Assembly: GCA_937898095.1 (NCBI GenBank)
Contig: CALDKR010000082.1
Location: forward strand, 1 to 21,143
DNA length: 21,143 nucleotides
Reading direction: 5' to 3'
Origin: an uncultured Rhodoluna sp.
GTDB taxonomy: Bacteria > Actinomycetota > Actinomycetes > Actinomycetales > Microbacteriaceae
The translations under genes and the position numbers were made by a program. Shown in pieces: positions 1 to 7,273 of the stretch. Within the stretch, counting starts at the first letter, position 1. Each line of letters opens with the position of its first letter. The notes beneath the pieces are model-generated. The model did not search any database, was not told the origin of the DNA, and saw only the letters and a list, made by a program, of their open reading frames with translations.

Positions 1-275
1 ACACCGTGAGCCGAGAAAACTAATACTGAGCCCTCAGGAGCTTCGTCAACTTCGTCGACAAAAATCGCACCACGCTTTTCGAGTGAACTGACCACGTGCT
101 TGTTGTGAACAATTTGCTTTCGCACGTAAACCGGTGCTCCGTAGTGGTCGAGGGCTTTTTCAACGGCAATAACCGCGCGATCAACTCCGGCGCAATATCC
201 GCGTGGTGACGCTAAAAGAACCTTTTTTGAGGGCTGAGACAGCTCAACGCTGACGGTATTCTTGGATTCAGTCAC
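1..275 (-). CDS. ispH: 4-hydroxy-3-methylbut-2-enyl diphosphate reductase (IspH/LytB), N-terminal part
   Basis: Last enzyme of the MEP isoprenoid pathway, a cytosolic [4Fe-4S] protein that reduces HMBPP to IPP and DMAPP. Only the first 91 residues are in the window; the gene continues past the left edge. The translation carries the family signature LASPRGYCAGVDRAV (about residues 24-38), whose cysteine is the first cluster ligand, then VRKQIVHNKHVV and VFSAHGV at the edge. The start is GTG at 275: an in-frame TGA lies two codons upstream, so no longer N-terminus is possible. A TATCAT hexamer ends 6 nt before the GTG, suggesting a leaderless mRNA, although GAGGG directly abuts the start. It is divergent from xseA across 79 bp, as I recall for lytB2/xseA in mycobacteria. 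Identity is clear. Confidence 0.96.
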   Translation of the reverse strand, partial: MTESKNTVSVELSQPSKKVLLASPRGYCAGVDRAVIAVEKALDHYGAPVYVRKQIVHNKHVVSSLEKRGAIFVDEVDEAPEGSVLVFSAHG

Positions 276-281
276 CCCTCA

Positions 282-287
282 ATGATA
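282..287 (-). promoter_or_regulatory. -10-like hexamer for leaderless ispH
   Basis: TATCAT on the minus strand, then exactly 6 nt, then the GTG start. The GAGGG between them is too close to the start to be a standard Shine-Dalgarno site. No clear -35 is visible 16-18 nt upstream. Confidence 0.5.
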
Positions 288-296
288 AGCGCGAGG

Positions 297-326
297 TTGA
301 TGCGTCCTTTAGGAATGAATTCATAA
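297..326 (+). promoter_or_regulatory. Possible promoter of the xseA operon
   Basis: TTGATG (297-302) and TCATAA (321-326) are separated by 18 nt. A transcript starting near 333 would have a leader of about 22 nt holding the GAGAG ribosome site before the xseA ATG at 355. The -10 match is weak. Confidence 0.3.
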
Positions 327-354
327 CGCACGCGATTGCAAGCGAGAGATAAAC

Positions 355-1632
355 ATGAGCGACACAACACCGAGCAGCCAGAATGCCAACGCCGCTGTCG
401 TATCGTCGCAGGGTGAAACCTGGGGCTCAAAAGTCAGCTCTACTGATGCACCATGGCCGGTTTCTAAGCTTTCAGCCACTCTCAAAGAATGGATAGATCG
501 CCTGGGGTATCTCTGGGTGGAGGGTGAGATATCGCAGATTAGCTTGCGTGCCACCAATATGTTTGGCCAGTTGCGCGACCTTCAAGTTGAGAACTCAATT
601 GAAATTCACGCGTGGGACACCTCGAAAATTCCGGCCGATCTCAAGCAGGGAGATCGCGTCGTAGCGCTGCTGAAGCCTAATTTTTGGCCAAAGGGCGGCA
701 AGCTCACCATGCAGGTTTTTGAAATTCGCAAGGTTGGGCTCGGTGAACTGCTTGAACGCATTGAACGCCTTCGTCAGACTTTAATTGCCGAGGGGCTCAC
801 CTCAATCGATCACAAAAAACTGATTCCATTTTTGCCAAATCGAATTGGCCTGATTACCGGCAAAGATTCTGACGCCGAAAAAGATGTTTTGCAGAACGTT
901 AAGCGCCGCTGGCCCGATGCTCAATTCAAAATCGTGAACACTTTGGTTCAGGGCGAAAAAGCCGTTCCCGAAATAATCGCTGCACTAAAGGCGCTGGATG
1001 AAGACCCCGAGGTCGATGTCATAGTAATCGCTCGAGGTGGTGGCTCGTTTATTGATCTGGTGATTTTTAGCGACGAATCGCTTGTTAGAGCAGTTGCCGC
1101 GGCAAAAACCCCGGTTGTGTCTGCGATTGGCCACGAAAACGATCGCCCAGTGCTCGATGATGTTGCCGACCTTAGAGCGTCGACTCCAACCGATGCCGCA
1201 AAGATGATTGTTCCCGACGTTGCCGAAGAGCGCAGCAAACTTGAGCAGGCGCTGCAGCGAATTTTCTTGAGAGTCGAGGGTTATGTCACTCACCAGGCTC
1301 AGTTAATTCAGCAGATTCGCACCCGACCGAGCTTGGCTAACCCATTCAGTTTCATCGATGAAAAATCAAATGAAATCTCGCAGCAACTCGACAGATCAAG
1401 AAGCTGGATTAGCAACAAAATCGATCGCGAGACAGTGTCAATTGAACACCTGCGCGCTCAAATCAAGGCCCTATCGCCACAGTCGACACTTGATCGCGGC
1501 TATGCCGTCGTGCGAGATGCTAATGGTCACGTGATCACTAGCACAGCTGCATTGAAGCTAGGTCAAAAATTGGCCGTGCGTTTGGCTAAAGGCGAGATTG
1601 AGGCCACCGTTGAAAAGACTTTCGAAAAGTAG
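355..1632 (+). CDS. xseA: Exodeoxyribonuclease VII large subunit
   Basis: Catalytic subunit of exonuclease VII, which with several XseB copies degrades single-stranded DNA to oligonucleotides. It has 425 residues, slightly short for the family. Residues 35-125 look like the OB-fold (WVEGEIS, then FWPKGGKLTMQVFEI). The catalytic domain follows with IGLITGKDSDAEKDVL (164-179), IARGGGSFIDLVIFSDE (225-241) and IGHENDRPVLDDVADLRASTP (from 258, ending near 278). The GKDSDAEKD and HENDRP forms are those I associate with actinobacteria rather than the proteobacterial SPTGAA/HEVD forms. The C-terminal helical part and a final TLDRGYAVV segment are present. ATG at 355 has GAGAG just upstream. The first 30 residues are Ser/Thr/Ala-rich and probably disordered. 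It is the first gene of a run with xseB, DUF4245 and carbonic anhydrase. Confidence 0.95.
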   Translation: MSDTTPSSQNANAAVVSSQGETWGSKVSSTDAPWPVSKLSATLKEWIDRLGYLWVEGEISQISLRATNMFGQLRDLQVENSIEIHAWDTSKIPADLKQGDRVVALLKPNFWPKGGKLTMQVFEIRKVGLGELLERIERLRQTLIAEGLTSIDHKKLIPFLPNRIGLITGKDSDAEKDVLQNVKRRWPDAQFKIVNTLVQGEKAVPEIIAALKALDEDPEVDVIVIARGGGSFIDLVIFSDESLVRAVAAAKTPVVSAIGHENDRPVLDDVADLRASTPTDAAKMIVPDVAEERSKLEQALQRIFLRVEGYVTHQAQLIQQIRTRPSLANPFSFIDEKSNEISQQLDRSRSWISNKIDRETVSIEHLRAQIKALSPQSTLDRGYAVVRDANGHVITSTAALKLGQKLAVRLAKGEIEATVEKTFEK

Positions 1633-1635
1633 AAT
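1630..1635 (+). promoter_or_regulatory. -10-like hexamer overlapping the xseA stop, before xseB
   Basis: TAGAAT matches the TATAAT consensus at five of six positions. Its first three bases are the xseA TAG stop codon. Nine nt separate it from the xseB ATG, and no Shine-Dalgarno motif lies in the gap. Confidence 0.4.
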
Positions 1636-1644
1636 GGTCAAAGT

Positions 1645-1878
1645 ATGAGCGCTGAAAAATCAACCCAAATCAATGCTGAAATTGCGGCTATGACCTATGA
1701 ACAAGCTCGCGATGAGTTGGTAAAGGTTGTTGCCGACCTCGAACAGGGCGCAGTCACTCTCGAAGAATCGATGGCCCTATGGGAGCGAGGCGAGGCTCTA
1801 GCCGCGCAGTGCGAAACCTGGCTAGCTGGCGCTCGCAAGCGACTTGACGACGCAGTGAAGGCTAAGGCCGAAAAATAA
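1645..1878 (+). CDS. xseB: Exodeoxyribonuclease VII small subunit
   Basis: Small helical subunit that binds XseA in exonuclease VII. The 77-residue length is normal. The family core is visible: MTYEQARDELVKVVADLEQG (from residue 16), then VTLEESMALWERGEALAAQCE, predicted as two packed helices, with a Lys/Ala-rich tail. It starts 12 nt after the xseA stop and in the same frame. The gap has no ribosome site but holds TAGAAT, so it may be translated by reinitiation or from its own leaderless mRNA. Its stop overlaps the next ATG by one base (TAATG), showing coupling to the DUF4245 gene. Confidence 0.95.
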   Translation: MSAEKSTQINAEIAAMTYEQARDELVKVVADLEQGAVTLEESMALWERGEALAAQCETWLAGARKRLDDAVKAKAEK

Positions 1879-2432
1879 TGAGTGACGACGCAGCCGCAAA
1901 GCGCAGAGCCAAGCAAACAGTAATCAACTTGCTTTTGTCGCTTGCTGCGACTCTTGGAATTGTAATCGTCACCGTTTTGGCAGTGCCGCGCGATGACAGC
2001 AATCGAATTCAGCCAGTCGACTATAAAACTGCTGTCTCACAAGCAGAGTCGGCATCAGGGTTAGATATTTTGGCCCCCGAGCTGCCTCAGGGTTGGTGGT
2101 CAAATCGAGCCAAGTGGCGTGGCGCAACAGCCGATGGAGTTCGCTATTTTGAAACCGGGTTTGTCGGGCCAAAAAATCAATATGTTCGCTTGGTTCAAGC
2201 ATTCGATGTAAACCCGACCTGGGTCGCGCTAGCATCAAAAGATTTCAAACCCAACACTGACTCGTCAGTTCAAAATGATGCTTGGACCAAATGGATAAGC
2301 ACAGACGAAAAATCAGTCGACCCATTTCTCTGGACTTTAGAAAAAGAAGGTCAATTCATCAGTCTCAACGGTGGATACGAGACCGACATCGCAAAGTTTG
2401 CCAAGGTTATTGAAATGGAGCTGAGCAGGTGA
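1878..2432 (+). CDS. DUF4245 family membrane-anchored protein
   Basis: Protein of 184 residues with a short charged cytoplasmic N-terminus (KRRAK), one hydrophobic segment at about 14-36, and an extracytoplasmic domain of about 145 residues. PELPQGWWSNRAKWR and the position directly after xseB are typical of the actinobacterial DUF4245 family (Rv1100-like, from memory). No function is established. It overlaps xseB by one base and carbonic anhydrase by four (GTGA), so all three are probably translated together. The family call is fairly secure; a biochemical role cannot be read from the sequence. Confidence 0.85.
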   Translation: MSDDAAAKRRAKQTVINLLLSLAATLGIVIVTVLAVPRDDSNRIQPVDYKTAVSQAESASGLDILAPELPQGWWSNRAKWRGATADGVRYFETGFVGPKNQYVRLVQAFDVNPTWVALASKDFKPNTDSSVQNDAWTKWISTDEKSVDPFLWTLEKEGQFISLNGGYETDIAKFAKVIEMELSR

Positions 2433-3070
2433 GCCAAGATTTGAGTTCGGCAACCCGACCCCAGACTCCGAAGCAAGCTTGGGCGGCCCTGCAGCAGGGC
2501 AATAGCCGATTTGTTAATGGCCAGCCGGCTCATCCGCGTCAAGATATTGATGTTCGCACCAGGCTCGCCGAGCGTCAGCGACCATTTGCGGCTCTTTTTG
2601 GTTGCGCAGACAGTCGCCTTTCAGCCGAAATTATCTTCGATGTTGGTCTTGGCGATTTGTTTGTGGTTCGCAACGCCGGTCAGGTTATCGGCGAGACAAT
2701 TCTGGGTTCCCTTGAATACAGCGTCGAAGTGCTCGGTGTGCCACTGATTTTGGTTCTCGGTCACGACGAATGTGGTGCAATTCGGGCAACGATCGACGAT
2801 ATCGCAGGAAACCTCACCGCCGAGGGTCAGTTCATTCACCATCTTGTTAGCCAAATTCGTCCAACAGTTCTTGAAGCAAACGCTGCTGGCAAAAAAGAGA
2901 TCGACGATGTCACAGAGTGGCACGTTCAAGACACAATCAACGAGATGCTGACCAAATCAAAAACCATTTCTGATGCAGTGAAAGCCGGCAAGCTTGGCGT
3001 TGTCGGCGCAAATTACAAACTTGAGCTCGGAGAAATTCATCCGATCGTCATGATTGGTGACCTCGACTAG
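2429..3070 (+). CDS. Beta-class carbonic anhydrase
   Basis: Zinc enzyme interconverting CO2 and bicarbonate, probably cytosolic. In 213 residues the zinc site is intact: CADSR (C59, D61, R63) and GHDECGA (H112, C115), giving the usual Cys-His-Cys ligands with the Asp-Arg dyad. VGLGDLFVVRNAGQ (72-85) is also typical. There is no signal peptide. The GTG start at 2429 overlaps the DUF4245 stop as GTGA, implying translational coupling. In related actinobacteria I recall class II fructose-bisphosphatase glpX in this stretch between DUF4245 and fumC; here only the carbonic anhydrase is present. Bicarbonate supply for carboxylases is a reasonable inferred role. Confidence 0.93.
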   Translation: MSQDLSSATRPQTPKQAWAALQQGNSRFVNGQPAHPRQDIDVRTRLAERQRPFAALFGCADSRLSAEIIFDVGLGDLFVVRNAGQVIGETILGSLEYSVEVLGVPLILVLGHDECGAIRATIDDIAGNLTAEGQFIHHLVSQIRPTVLEANAAGKKEIDDVTEWHVQDTINEMLTKSKTISDAVKAGKLGVVGANYKLELGEIHPIVMIGDLD

Positions 3071-3113
3071 GTCACCTAAAAACCGGCCGAAGGCCAAAAT
3101 CGAAAGGCAATAA

Positions 3114-4502
3114 GTGGAATACCGCATTGAACACGACACCATGGGTGAAGTAAAGGTTCCAATCAACGCTCTTTATCGTGCGCAAACCCAGCGCGCGGTC
3201 GAGAACTTTCCAATTTCAGGCACCACCCTCGAGCGAGCTCACATTGCTGCATTGGCGCAGATCAAAAAAGCAGCTGCTCAGGCAAACGCAAAGCTAGGTG
3301 TTTTAGATTCAGCTATCGCACAGGCAATTGCCGGCGCTGCTGATGAAGTAATCGCCGGAAAGCACGACGGGGAGTTTCCGGTTGATATTTTTCAGACCGG
3401 TTCAGGCACTTCATCGAACATGAACATGAACGAGGTGCTGGCAACTTTGGCAACCGAGCGTCTCGGCTCACCGGTGCACCCAAACGACCACGTGAACTGC
3501 TCTCAGTCATCAAACGACGTCTTCCCTACTTCGGTGCACGTTGCGGTGACCGCGGCGCTAATTGGCGACTTGCTTCCGGCGCTTGACTATCTAGCAGTGT
3601 CGCTAGAAAAGAAGGCTGACCTCTGGAAAACCGCAGTGAAGGCTGGCCGCACCCACCTAATGGATGCAACCCCTGTGACTCTTGGTCAAGAATTCGGTGG
3701 CTATGCCGCTCAGATTCGCTATGCAATTGAGCGCGTGCAATCGACCATTGGCCGCACCGCTGAGGTGCCGCTTGGCGGAACAGCAGTTGGCACAGGAATC
3801 AACACCCCAAAGGGTTTTCCTCAAGAAGTTATTCGCCTTTTGGCTGACGAAACCAAGTTGCCAATCACCGAGGCGCGCAATCACTTTGAGGCGCAGGGTG
3901 CCCGCGATGGTCTAGTTGAAGCATCGGGTGCGCTACGCGTGCTTGCTGTCTCATTGACCAAGATCAACAATGATTTGCGCTGGATGGGCTCAGGCCCTAA
4001 CGCTGGCCTTGGCGAGCTGCACATTCCTGACCTTCAGCCAGGTTCATCAATCATGCCAGGCAAGGTGAACCCAGTTATTCCTGAGGCCGTCATGATGGTC
4101 TGCGCTCGAGTGATCGGCAACGATGCAACCGTGGCATGGGCTGGCGCAACCGGAAACTTCGAGCTAAACGTTGCGATTCCGGTCATGGGCAATGCACTTC
4201 TCGAGTCAATTCGCCTGCTGTCAAACTCATTGCGTTTGCTAGCCGACAAGACAATTGATGGCCTAGAGGCAAATCTAGAGCGCTCATTGGCCTTGGCTGA
4301 ATCAAGCCCTTCGATTGTGACTCCGCTAAATAAATACATCGGATATGAGGCGGCTGCAAAAATTGCAAAGCACTCTGTTGCTCACTCAATCACCGTTCGC
4401 CAGGCAACCATTGATCTTGGATATGTCGATGGCGAGAAACTCACAATGGAGCAGCTAGATAAGGCCCTGGATGTGCTGTCTATGACAGCACCTGGCCTAT
4501 AG
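3114..4502 (+). CDS. fumC: Class II fumarate hydratase
   Basis: Iron-independent fumarase of the TCA cycle (fumarate to L-malate), a cytosolic homotetramer. It has 462 residues, the normal length. Motifs are intact: TGSGTSSNMNMNE (95-107), VNCSQSSNDVFPTS (127-140), GRTHLMDATPVTLGQE (178-193) with the catalytic His at 181, and the superfamily signature GSSIMPGKVNP (310-320) with the catalytic Ser. The GTG start at 3114 is supported by AAAGG (3103-3107) 6 nt upstream. It follows carbonic anhydrase by 43 nt with no convincing terminator between, so it may be the last gene of the xseA run. Its last 23 bp overlap the end of the convergent prepilin peptidase gene, and its terminator lies inside that gene. 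Confidence 0.97.
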   Translation: MEYRIEHDTMGEVKVPINALYRAQTQRAVENFPISGTTLERAHIAALAQIKKAAAQANAKLGVLDSAIAQAIAGAADEVIAGKHDGEFPVDIFQTGSGTSSNMNMNEVLATLATERLGSPVHPNDHVNCSQSSNDVFPTSVHVAVTAALIGDLLPALDYLAVSLEKKADLWKTAVKAGRTHLMDATPVTLGQEFGGYAAQIRYAIERVQSTIGRTAEVPLGGTAVGTGINTPKGFPQEVIRLLADETKLPITEARNHFEAQGARDGLVEASGALRVLAVSLTKINNDLRWMGSGPNAGLGELHIPDLQPGSSIMPGKVNPVIPEAVMMVCARVIGNDATVAWAGATGNFELNVAIPVMGNALLESIRLLSNSLRLLADKTIDGLEANLERSLALAESSPSIVTPLNKYIGYEAAAKIAKHSVAHSITVRQATIDLGYVDGEKLTMEQLDKALDVLSMTAPGL

Positions 4503-4944
4503 ACGCCGCAGCAAAACCAACTAACAAATATGGGCCGAGCGCAACGCTCGAGCCCATATTTGCTTTTTGAACCAACAGCTTGAAGCCAAGCCAGAGCCCG
4601 GCTGCCACAAACGCTAGCGAGAGTGCGACAAATGGTGCCATCGGGCTGAACCAGCCGAGGGCCAAAGACATGGAAGACATTAGCTTTACGTCACCCATGC
4701 CAAGCCCGCTGCGCAGATTTGCCAGCAATCCGAACCCGAATGTAATCAAGGCGGCAAGCAGAGCAAAAAGTATGGGCCACCATGGGGCGCCGCCCAAAGA
4801 GGCCAGCCCCTGACCCGCGACCGTGATTGGTATCGCAGGCAGAACCAATCGATTTGGAAGGCGACGCTCGCGAATGTCGGTTATGGCCAGGGGCCAAGCG
4901 ACTGCAAAAAGATAAACGACACCGAGGTAGGCAAATAGCTGCAT
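4480..4944 (-). CDS. Type IV prepilin peptidase, A24 family (short form)
   Basis: Integral-membrane aspartyl peptidase that removes leader peptides from prepilin-like proteins (type IV, Flp/Tad or related). The 154-residue protein is almost all hydrophobic segments. It has both catalytic aspartates: D23 in ITDIRERRLPN and D85 in GMGDVKL. The N-terminal methyltransferase domain of full-length PilD is absent, as in the short CpaA/TadV-like forms. ALGPYLLVG near the C-terminus is typical. ATG at 4944 has TAGCCT ending 6 nt upstream and no ribosome site. No pilin or secretion genes lie nearby, so its substrates must be encoded elsewhere. The 3' end overlaps fumC by 23 bp. Confidence 0.88.
   Translation of the reverse strand: MQLFAYLGVVYLFAVAWPLAITDIRERRLPNRLVLPAIPITVAGQGLASLGGAPWWPILFALLAALITFGFGLLANLRSGLGMGDVKLMSSMSLALGWFSPMAPFVALSLAFVAAGLWLGFKLLVQKANMGSSVALGPYLLVGFAAASIGQVLS
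4525..4569 (+). terminator. Strong rho-independent terminator of fumC, inside the prepilin peptidase gene
   Basis: Bases 4525-4535 pair perfectly with 4552-4562 (11 bp). 4536-4541 pair with 4545-4550 (6 bp) around a CAA loop, with only A4551 bulged. CTTTTTG follows at 4563-4569. The hairpin lies 22 bp past the fumC stop and entirely within the minus-strand coding region. Confidence 0.85.
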
Positions 4945-4950
4945 GACTGC

Positions 4951-4956
4951 AGGCTA
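4951..4956 (-). promoter_or_regulatory. -10-like hexamer for leaderless prepilin peptidase
   Basis: TAGCCT on the minus strand ends 6 nt before the ATG at 4944; the intervening GCAGTC is not a ribosome site. TTGATC at 4976-4981 could be a -35, although the 19-nt spacer is long. The same TAGCCT hexamer precedes uppS and the DUF4307 gene. Confidence 0.5.
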
Positions 4957-4996
4957 AGCGAGCGCAAAATCTTGCGATCAAGTTATCAACAGGGCG

Positions 4997-6358
4997 CTAG
5001 TCGAGCAGGTCGGTGACCAAACCGGCAATAGCCGAACGTTCGCTGCGAGTTAGGGTCACGTGAGCAAACAAGCTGTGATTCTTGAGCTGCTCAATCACCG
5101 CTGCAATGCCATCGTGGCGACCAACGCGCAGGTTATCGCGCTGGGCAACATCGTGAGTCAAGACAACTCGGGCATTTTGACCTATTCGAGAAAGCACCGT
5201 CAGCAGAACATTTCGCTCGAGCGACTGCGCTTCGTCAACAATTACGAACGCGTCGTGCAGTGAACGACCACGGATGTGCGTCAGTGGCAAGACCTCAATA
5301 ATGCCGCGGTCGACAATGTGGTCAATAACTTCTTTTGAAACCAAGGCGCCTAGGGTGTCAAAAATAGCCTGCCCCCAAGGGTTCATCTTTTCGGTTTCTG
5401 AGCCAGGGAGGTATCCGAGCTCTTGACCACCGACGGCGAAAATTGGTCGGAAAACGATGATCTTTTTGTGTTGGCGGCGCTCAAGAACAGCCTCGAGCCC
5501 GGCGCAAAGTGCAAGCGCTGATTTGCCGGTTCCGGCACGACCGCCAAGTGACAGAATTCCAATTTCAGGGTCGAGCAAAAGATCGATTGCCAGGCGTTGC
5601 TCGGCAGAGCGACCGTGCACGCCAAACAAGTCGCGATCGCCGCGCACTAACTTGACTTTTGAACCAGCGGTCACGCGGCCCAGTGCACTCCCGCGATCTG
5701 AAGAGATTACTAGTCCGGTGTTAAGTGGCAGGTTGGCAACATCTTTGTGCTTGATGATCTCAGTGTCATAGAGGTCTGACATCTCATCAGCCGTTAAAGC
5801 CAACTCAGAGATGCCGGTCCAGCCTGAATCTGCCGCCAAATCATTGCGATATTCTTCGGCGCTCATTCCGAGCGCTGCAGCCTTAACTCGCATTGGCAGG
5901 TCTTTTGAAACCACCGTAACGTTGGCGCCCTCGCTAGCCAAATTGAACGCAACCGCAAGAATTCTTGAGTCGTTATCGCCCAGCTGAAAACCGACCGGCA
6001 AAACCGATTGATCAATGTGGTTCAGCTCGACTCGCAGAATTCCGCCTTCGCCAACCTCAATCGGAAAATCAAGACGCTCGTGCTGAGCACGCAGATCGTC
6101 GAGCAAGCGCAAAGCAGTGCGCGCGTAGTAGCCGATTTCTGGATCGTGTCGCTTCTTTTCGAGTTCGTTGATGACAATGATCGGAATAACGACCTCTTGC
6201 TCTTTGAACTTAAACAGAGCCTTTGGGTCTGAAAGCAGAACTGAGGTGTCAAGCACATAGGTTCGAGTCGCAGTCTTTTGTGCCGCCGATGCTTTGGTCT
6301 TTTTGGTCACCTGCTTAGCGCTAGTGGTTGACATTTCAGCTACAGATTCTTTACCCAC
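4997..6358 (-). CDS. phoH: PhoH family protein: PIN domain fused to PhoH ATPase
   Basis: PIN-PhoH2 type protein, a predicted RNA-acting enzyme in which a PIN nuclease is joined to an ATP-dependent helicase-like domain. Positions counted from the GTG start: the PIN domain spans about 33-165 with acidic residues in VLDTS, INELEKKRHD, GDNDSR and SKDLPMR. The ATPase follows with Walker A GGRAGTGKSA (272-281), FRPIFAVGGQELGYLPG, and Walker B FVIVDEAQ (371-378). GTG at 6358 is chosen because AAAGGAG lies 5 nt upstream; a TTG one codon earlier would have a 2-nt gap and is less likely. The first 30 residues are Lys/Ala/Thr-rich. It is downstream of the prenyltransferase gene on the same strand, separated by 102 bp. 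I recall phoH2 in the same wider neighbourhood in mycobacteria. The cellular substrate is unknown. Confidence 0.93.
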   Translation of the reverse strand: MGKESVAEMSTTSAKQVTKKTKASAAQKTATRTYVLDTSVLLSDPKALFKFKEQEVVIPIIVINELEKKRHDPEIGYYARTALRLLDDLRAQHERLDFPIEVGEGGILRVELNHIDQSVLPVGFQLGDNDSRILAVAFNLASEGANVTVVSKDLPMRVKAAALGMSAEEYRNDLAADSGWTGISELALTADEMSDLYDTEIIKHKDVANLPLNTGLVISSDRGSALGRVTAGSKVKLVRGDRDLFGVHGRSAEQRLAIDLLLDPEIGILSLGGRAGTGKSALALCAGLEAVLERRQHKKIIVFRPIFAVGGQELGYLPGSETEKMNPWGQAIFDTLGALVSKEVIDHIVDRGIIEVLPLTHIRGRSLHDAFVIVDEAQSLERNVLLTVLSRIGQNARVVLTHDVAQRDNLRVGRHDGIAAVIEQLKNHSLFAHVTLTRSERSAIAGLVTDLLD

Positions 6359-6378
6359 CAAAGCTCCTTTATTGCGGC

Positions 6379-6400
6379 TTGAGGCAAAGTTATGCCTTAA
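6379..6400 (-). other. Small hairpin in the phoH leader
   Basis: 6379-6386 pairs with 6393-6400 (8 bp including one G-U) around a 6-nt loop. It lies 7 nt upstream of the AAAGGAG ribosome site of phoH. No T-run follows on either strand, so it is not a standard terminator. The rest of the 6359-6460 gap shows only weak short inverted repeats. Confidence 0.35.
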
Positions 6401-6460
6401 GAATCGGCTTTTAATGGTTCAACACGCCCGAGTCACTCGAACGTTAATCGATGTTAACTT

Positions 6461-7222
6461 TTAGGCACCGAACCGGCGATGACGAAGTGAAAAAGCACGG
6501 ATGGCGCGCAAGAAATCAACGCGTCTGAAATCTGGCCACAGAGCTTCTTCGAAATAGAACTCGGAGTGTGCGCTTTGCCAAAGCAAAAAGCCCGATAGTC
6601 GCTGCTCACCAGATGTGCGAATCACTAGGTCTGGGTCAGGCTGCCCGCCGGTGTACAGGTGCTCAGTGATTAGGTCTGGCGTTAGCAACTCGGCGAGGTC
6701 GTCGATTTTGGTGCCCTGGGCCGCATGAGACTTAAGAATCGAGCGCATCGCATCAGCAATTTCTTGTCGACCACCGTAGCCAACCGCCAGATTGATGTTC
6801 ATGCCTTGAATTTTGGCGGTGCGGTGTTCGACACCCTCGAGCTGGCTAAGCAGCCCAGTTGGCAAGGCATCGCGGTCACCCACCAGACGCACTCGCCACT
6901 TTTGAGTGTCGGCAAGGTCTTCGGCAAGCTCAGAAATAATTGCCATTAGCGCCGCCAGCTCTTCACTGGCTCGCCCCGTCAGGTTGTCTGTCGAAAGCAA
7001 ATAGAGCGTGACAACGCCGATGCCCAGATCTTCGCACCAGTTGATAAATTCAAGGGTTTTTTGAGCACCGATCGCGTGCCCGTGGCTGGCCTTAGCATTT
7101 CCTTTGCGCTCTGCCCAGCGGCGATTGCCGTCAAGAATTACCCCCACGTGCTTGGGCAAATCCCCCGCCCGAAGCTGCCTTTCGAGCGAACGCTCATACA
7201 GGCTATAAATCAAATTTCGCAC
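6461..7222 (-). CDS. uppS: Cis-prenyltransferase (isoprenyl transferase, UppS family)
   Basis: Adds isoprene units in cis to an allylic diphosphate, supplying lipid-carrier precursors for the cell wall. The 253-residue protein has the family motifs: GVILDGNRRWAERKG (27-41) with catalytic D31, HGHAIGAQ, TLYLLSTDNL (72-81), and RTSGEQRLSGFLLWQSAHSE near the C-terminus. The YLLSTDNL form, in place of the YAFSTENW of undecaprenyl synthases, resembles mycobacterial short-chain enzymes of the Rv1086 type. The divergent trhA neighbour matches Rv1085c/Rv1086, so the product may be Z,E-farnesyl diphosphate rather than C55. GTG at 7222 has TAGCCT ending 6 nt upstream and no ribosome site. Family is sure; chain length is inference. 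Confidence 0.92.
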   Translation of the reverse strand: MRNLIYSLYERSLERQLRAGDLPKHVGVILDGNRRWAERKGNAKASHGHAIGAQKTLEFINWCEDLGIGVVTLYLLSTDNLTGRASEELAALMAIISELAEDLADTQKWRVRLVGDRDALPTGLLSQLEGVEHRTAKIQGMNINLAVGYGGRQEIADAMRSILKSHAAQGTKIDDLAELLTPDLITEHLYTGGQPDPDLVIRTSGEQRLSGFLLWQSAHSEFYFEEALWPDFRRVDFLRAIRAFSLRHRRFGA

Positions 7223-7228
7223 CCGCTA

Positions 7229-7234
7229 AGGCTA
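7229..7234 (-). promoter_or_regulatory. -10-like hexamer for leaderless uppS
   Basis: TAGCCT on the minus strand, then TAGCGG (6 nt), then GTG at 7222. No Shine-Dalgarno motif. It shares the 51-bp divergent gap with the trhA promoter. Confidence 0.5.
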
Positions 7235-7261
7235 TCGCTAGCGACCGTCAATTTAGAGAGT

Positions 7262-7267
7262 TATGGT
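7262..7267 (+). promoter_or_regulatory. -10-like hexamer for leaderless trhA
   Basis: TATGGT, then TAGAGC (6 nt), then ATG at 7274. There is no clear -35 and no ribosome site in the leader position. Confidence 0.5.
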
Positions 7268-7273
7268 TAGAGC

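Noticed and set aside
3085..3095. GGCC-GAA-GGCC hairpin between carbonic anhydrase and fumC as a terminator
   Set aside because: Only 4 bp of stem and no T-run, so it is unlikely to stop transcription.
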